Origin: a virus
Reading direction: 5' to 3' (one strand)
IMG/VR virus record: IMGVR_UViG_3300019880_000004
Span: 1-40,806 of that record
Length of the DNA: 40,806 nt
Shown here: piece after piece, positions 40,034 through 40,806 of the stretch
Layout: the number at the start of each line of letters is the position of its first letter
How positions within the stretch are numbered: position 1 is the stretch's first letter
Position numbers and translations under genes: made by a program
Notes under the pieces: model-generated
The model's database searches: none
What the model saw: the letters and a program-made list of their open reading frames with translations, nothing else
What the model was told of the DNA's origin: nothing

Positions 40034-40302
40034 TCCGTCCCCTTGCGATAAGATTCGAGGGTGCTATCCAAGATGTTTGCTATTCCTAACAGATTTTCTT
40101 TTCGAAGTGATTCAGCTATCGCCTTGTGAGAATCAGCCAAAACCTCAGCCCGCTTTTTCATTTCTGCAACGCCAGCGTCGAAGCCGTTTTTATAACTGCT
40201 ATTGAAAGACATATTTTCAAAAAACTCGCTTGTTTTTAAAAACATACGGCACTTATCCTCACGAATCTCATTCAGTGTCTTTTGTTTGTCGTCGGTAGTC
40301 AT
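40030..40302 (-). CDS. hypothetical protein, 90 aa
   Basis: The protein is helical (MTTDDKQKTLNEIREDKCRM, then AEVLADSHKAIAESLRKENL) and ends LDSTLESYRKGTE. The start overlaps the 57-aa ORF stop (ATGA), and the end carries GGGGACGGA as SD for the next gene. Part of the coupled small-gene array. Not recognised. Confidence 0.55.
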   Translation of the reverse strand: MTTDDKQKTLNEIREDKCRMFLKTSEFFENMSFNSSYKNGFDAGVAEMKKRAEVLADSHKAIAESLRKENLLGIANILDSTLESYRKGTE

Positions 40303-40472
40303 TTTAAAATCCCCTTTATTTTCCTTAGCGCGGACCCAGACATTTGCATATAAACCTTGTGGTCCGGGCCTTCGCCTTCTGTCATTAGGGCCAAAGCCTC
40401 TCTCGCAATTGCCAAAGCTTTTTCTAACTTTTCAATCTTCTCATATAGTTTTAATTCTAGATCTTTGGTCAT
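40299..40472 (-). CDS. 57-aa helical protein
   Basis: ATG 40472 overlaps the upstream stop (ATGA) and TGA 40299-40301 overlaps the next start. The product (MTKDLELKLYEKIEKLEKAL, then AIAREALALMTEGEGPDHKV) has a clear Leu/Lys/Glu coiled-coil half. Coupling on both sides makes translation likely. Function unknown. Confidence 0.6.
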   Translation of the reverse strand: MTKDLELKLYEKIEKLEKALAIAREALALMTEGEGPDHKVYMQMSGSALRKIKGILK

Positions 40473-40762
40473 TTGCGATCCAATTTTTTTATTATATCAG
40501 CTGTTGCATAAACAATCGTTCGCCGTTCCCAGTCGGTATTAATCGGGTACCATACTTCCATTTCGGCTATTTCGGGAAAGTCCCCGGCCTTAACCAAACA
40601 AGCGGTTGCTCTCGGCAAAACTAATCTAACTGGATATGGATCTTCGCCGTCAAGCTCGTAACTTCTTACTATATGGGAACCCTCCAGGAATACGGCTTTC
40701 CATTTTTTGTAAAAAAGCTCTGGAGCTGCCCATTGAATGATTTTACTAATTAGCTTTTTCAC
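40469..40762 (-). CDS. hypothetical protein, 97 aa
   Basis: The start is GTG 40762 with a strong AAGGAGGAGTGA SD. The protein has LISKIIQWAAPELFYKKWKA near the N-terminus, then beta-like stretches and EVWYPINTDWERRTIVYATA near the end. It is the first gene after the junction-spanning Gly-Ser frame (33 bp). No family is recognised. Confidence 0.55.
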   Translation of the reverse strand: MKKLISKIIQWAAPELFYKKWKAVFLEGSHIVRSYELDGEDPYPVRLVLPRATACLVKAGDFPEIAEMEVWYPINTDWERRTIVYATADIIKKLDRK

Positions 40763-40806
40763 TCACTCCTCCTTTTCATTGGCAAGCTATCCATATCAAC
40801 CGGAAC

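Overview
The window looks like a complete (or very nearly complete) genome of a temperate, T7-like short-tailed phage of about 40.8 kb, written linearly from a circular or circularly permuted molecule. The best evidence for closure is that a Gly-Ser/Asp repeat reading frame runs off the minus strand at base 1. If base 1 is joined to base 40806, it continues in frame for three more codons and stops at 40796-40798. Without the join, the terminase small subunit (1151-1672) would sit alone at one end, far from the late genes it belongs with. The host is not identifiable from sequence alone. A short-tailed virion with T7-type internal proteins, a lipobox lipoprotein and a spanin-like lysis cassette suggest a Gram-negative bacterium.

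Layout. Two divergent transcription units leave a control region at about 1.67-2.63 kb. This region holds nine copies of a TGGGAC/GTCCCA motif, including a perfect 19-bp inverted repeat, around an AT-rich stretch. Rightward (+) from about 2.0 to 14.56 kb is the early unit: an HTH regulator, six small proteins, a RuvC-like nuclease that appears to start at ATT, a SNF2 helicase, a Cas4/RecB-like DUF2800 nuclease, a very basic 35-residue peptide, a DUF2815 protein, an XRE regulator, a family A DNA polymerase split into two frames around a 54-codon ORF, a Prim-Pol/helicase fusion, a six-cysteine lipoprotein, a tyrosine integrase and a small coupled gene.

Leftward (-) is the late unit: terminase small subunit, then small genes through the junction and down to 37.2 kb, then terminase large subunit, a small protein, portal, a Bbp19-like protein, scaffold, major capsid, decoration-type proteins, two fibre-like proteins, tail tubular proteins A and B, internal virion proteins in T7 order (13-14-15-16-like), a T7 gp17-like fibre, and a lysis cassette ending in an M15 peptidase. 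The two units converge tail to tail at 14.47-14.56 kb, where the last genes overlap by 95 bp.

How it works together. The phage has no recognisable RNA polymerase gene, so host polymerase probably transcribes it. It replicates with its own primase-helicase and polymerase, and processes DNA with RuvC-like, SNF2 and Cas4-like enzymes. It packages with TerS/TerL into a T7-like capsid and could lysogenise through its integrase. Much of the genome is translated through ATGA, TAATG or TAGTG stop-start overlaps. Several genes under 60 codons are called here from such overlaps and from Shine-Dalgarno (SD) sequences. The oddest spots are the split polymerase, the ATT start, a palindromic SD apparently shared by two divergent small genes at 37.64-37.66 kb, and the structured 228-nt leader of the capsid gene.
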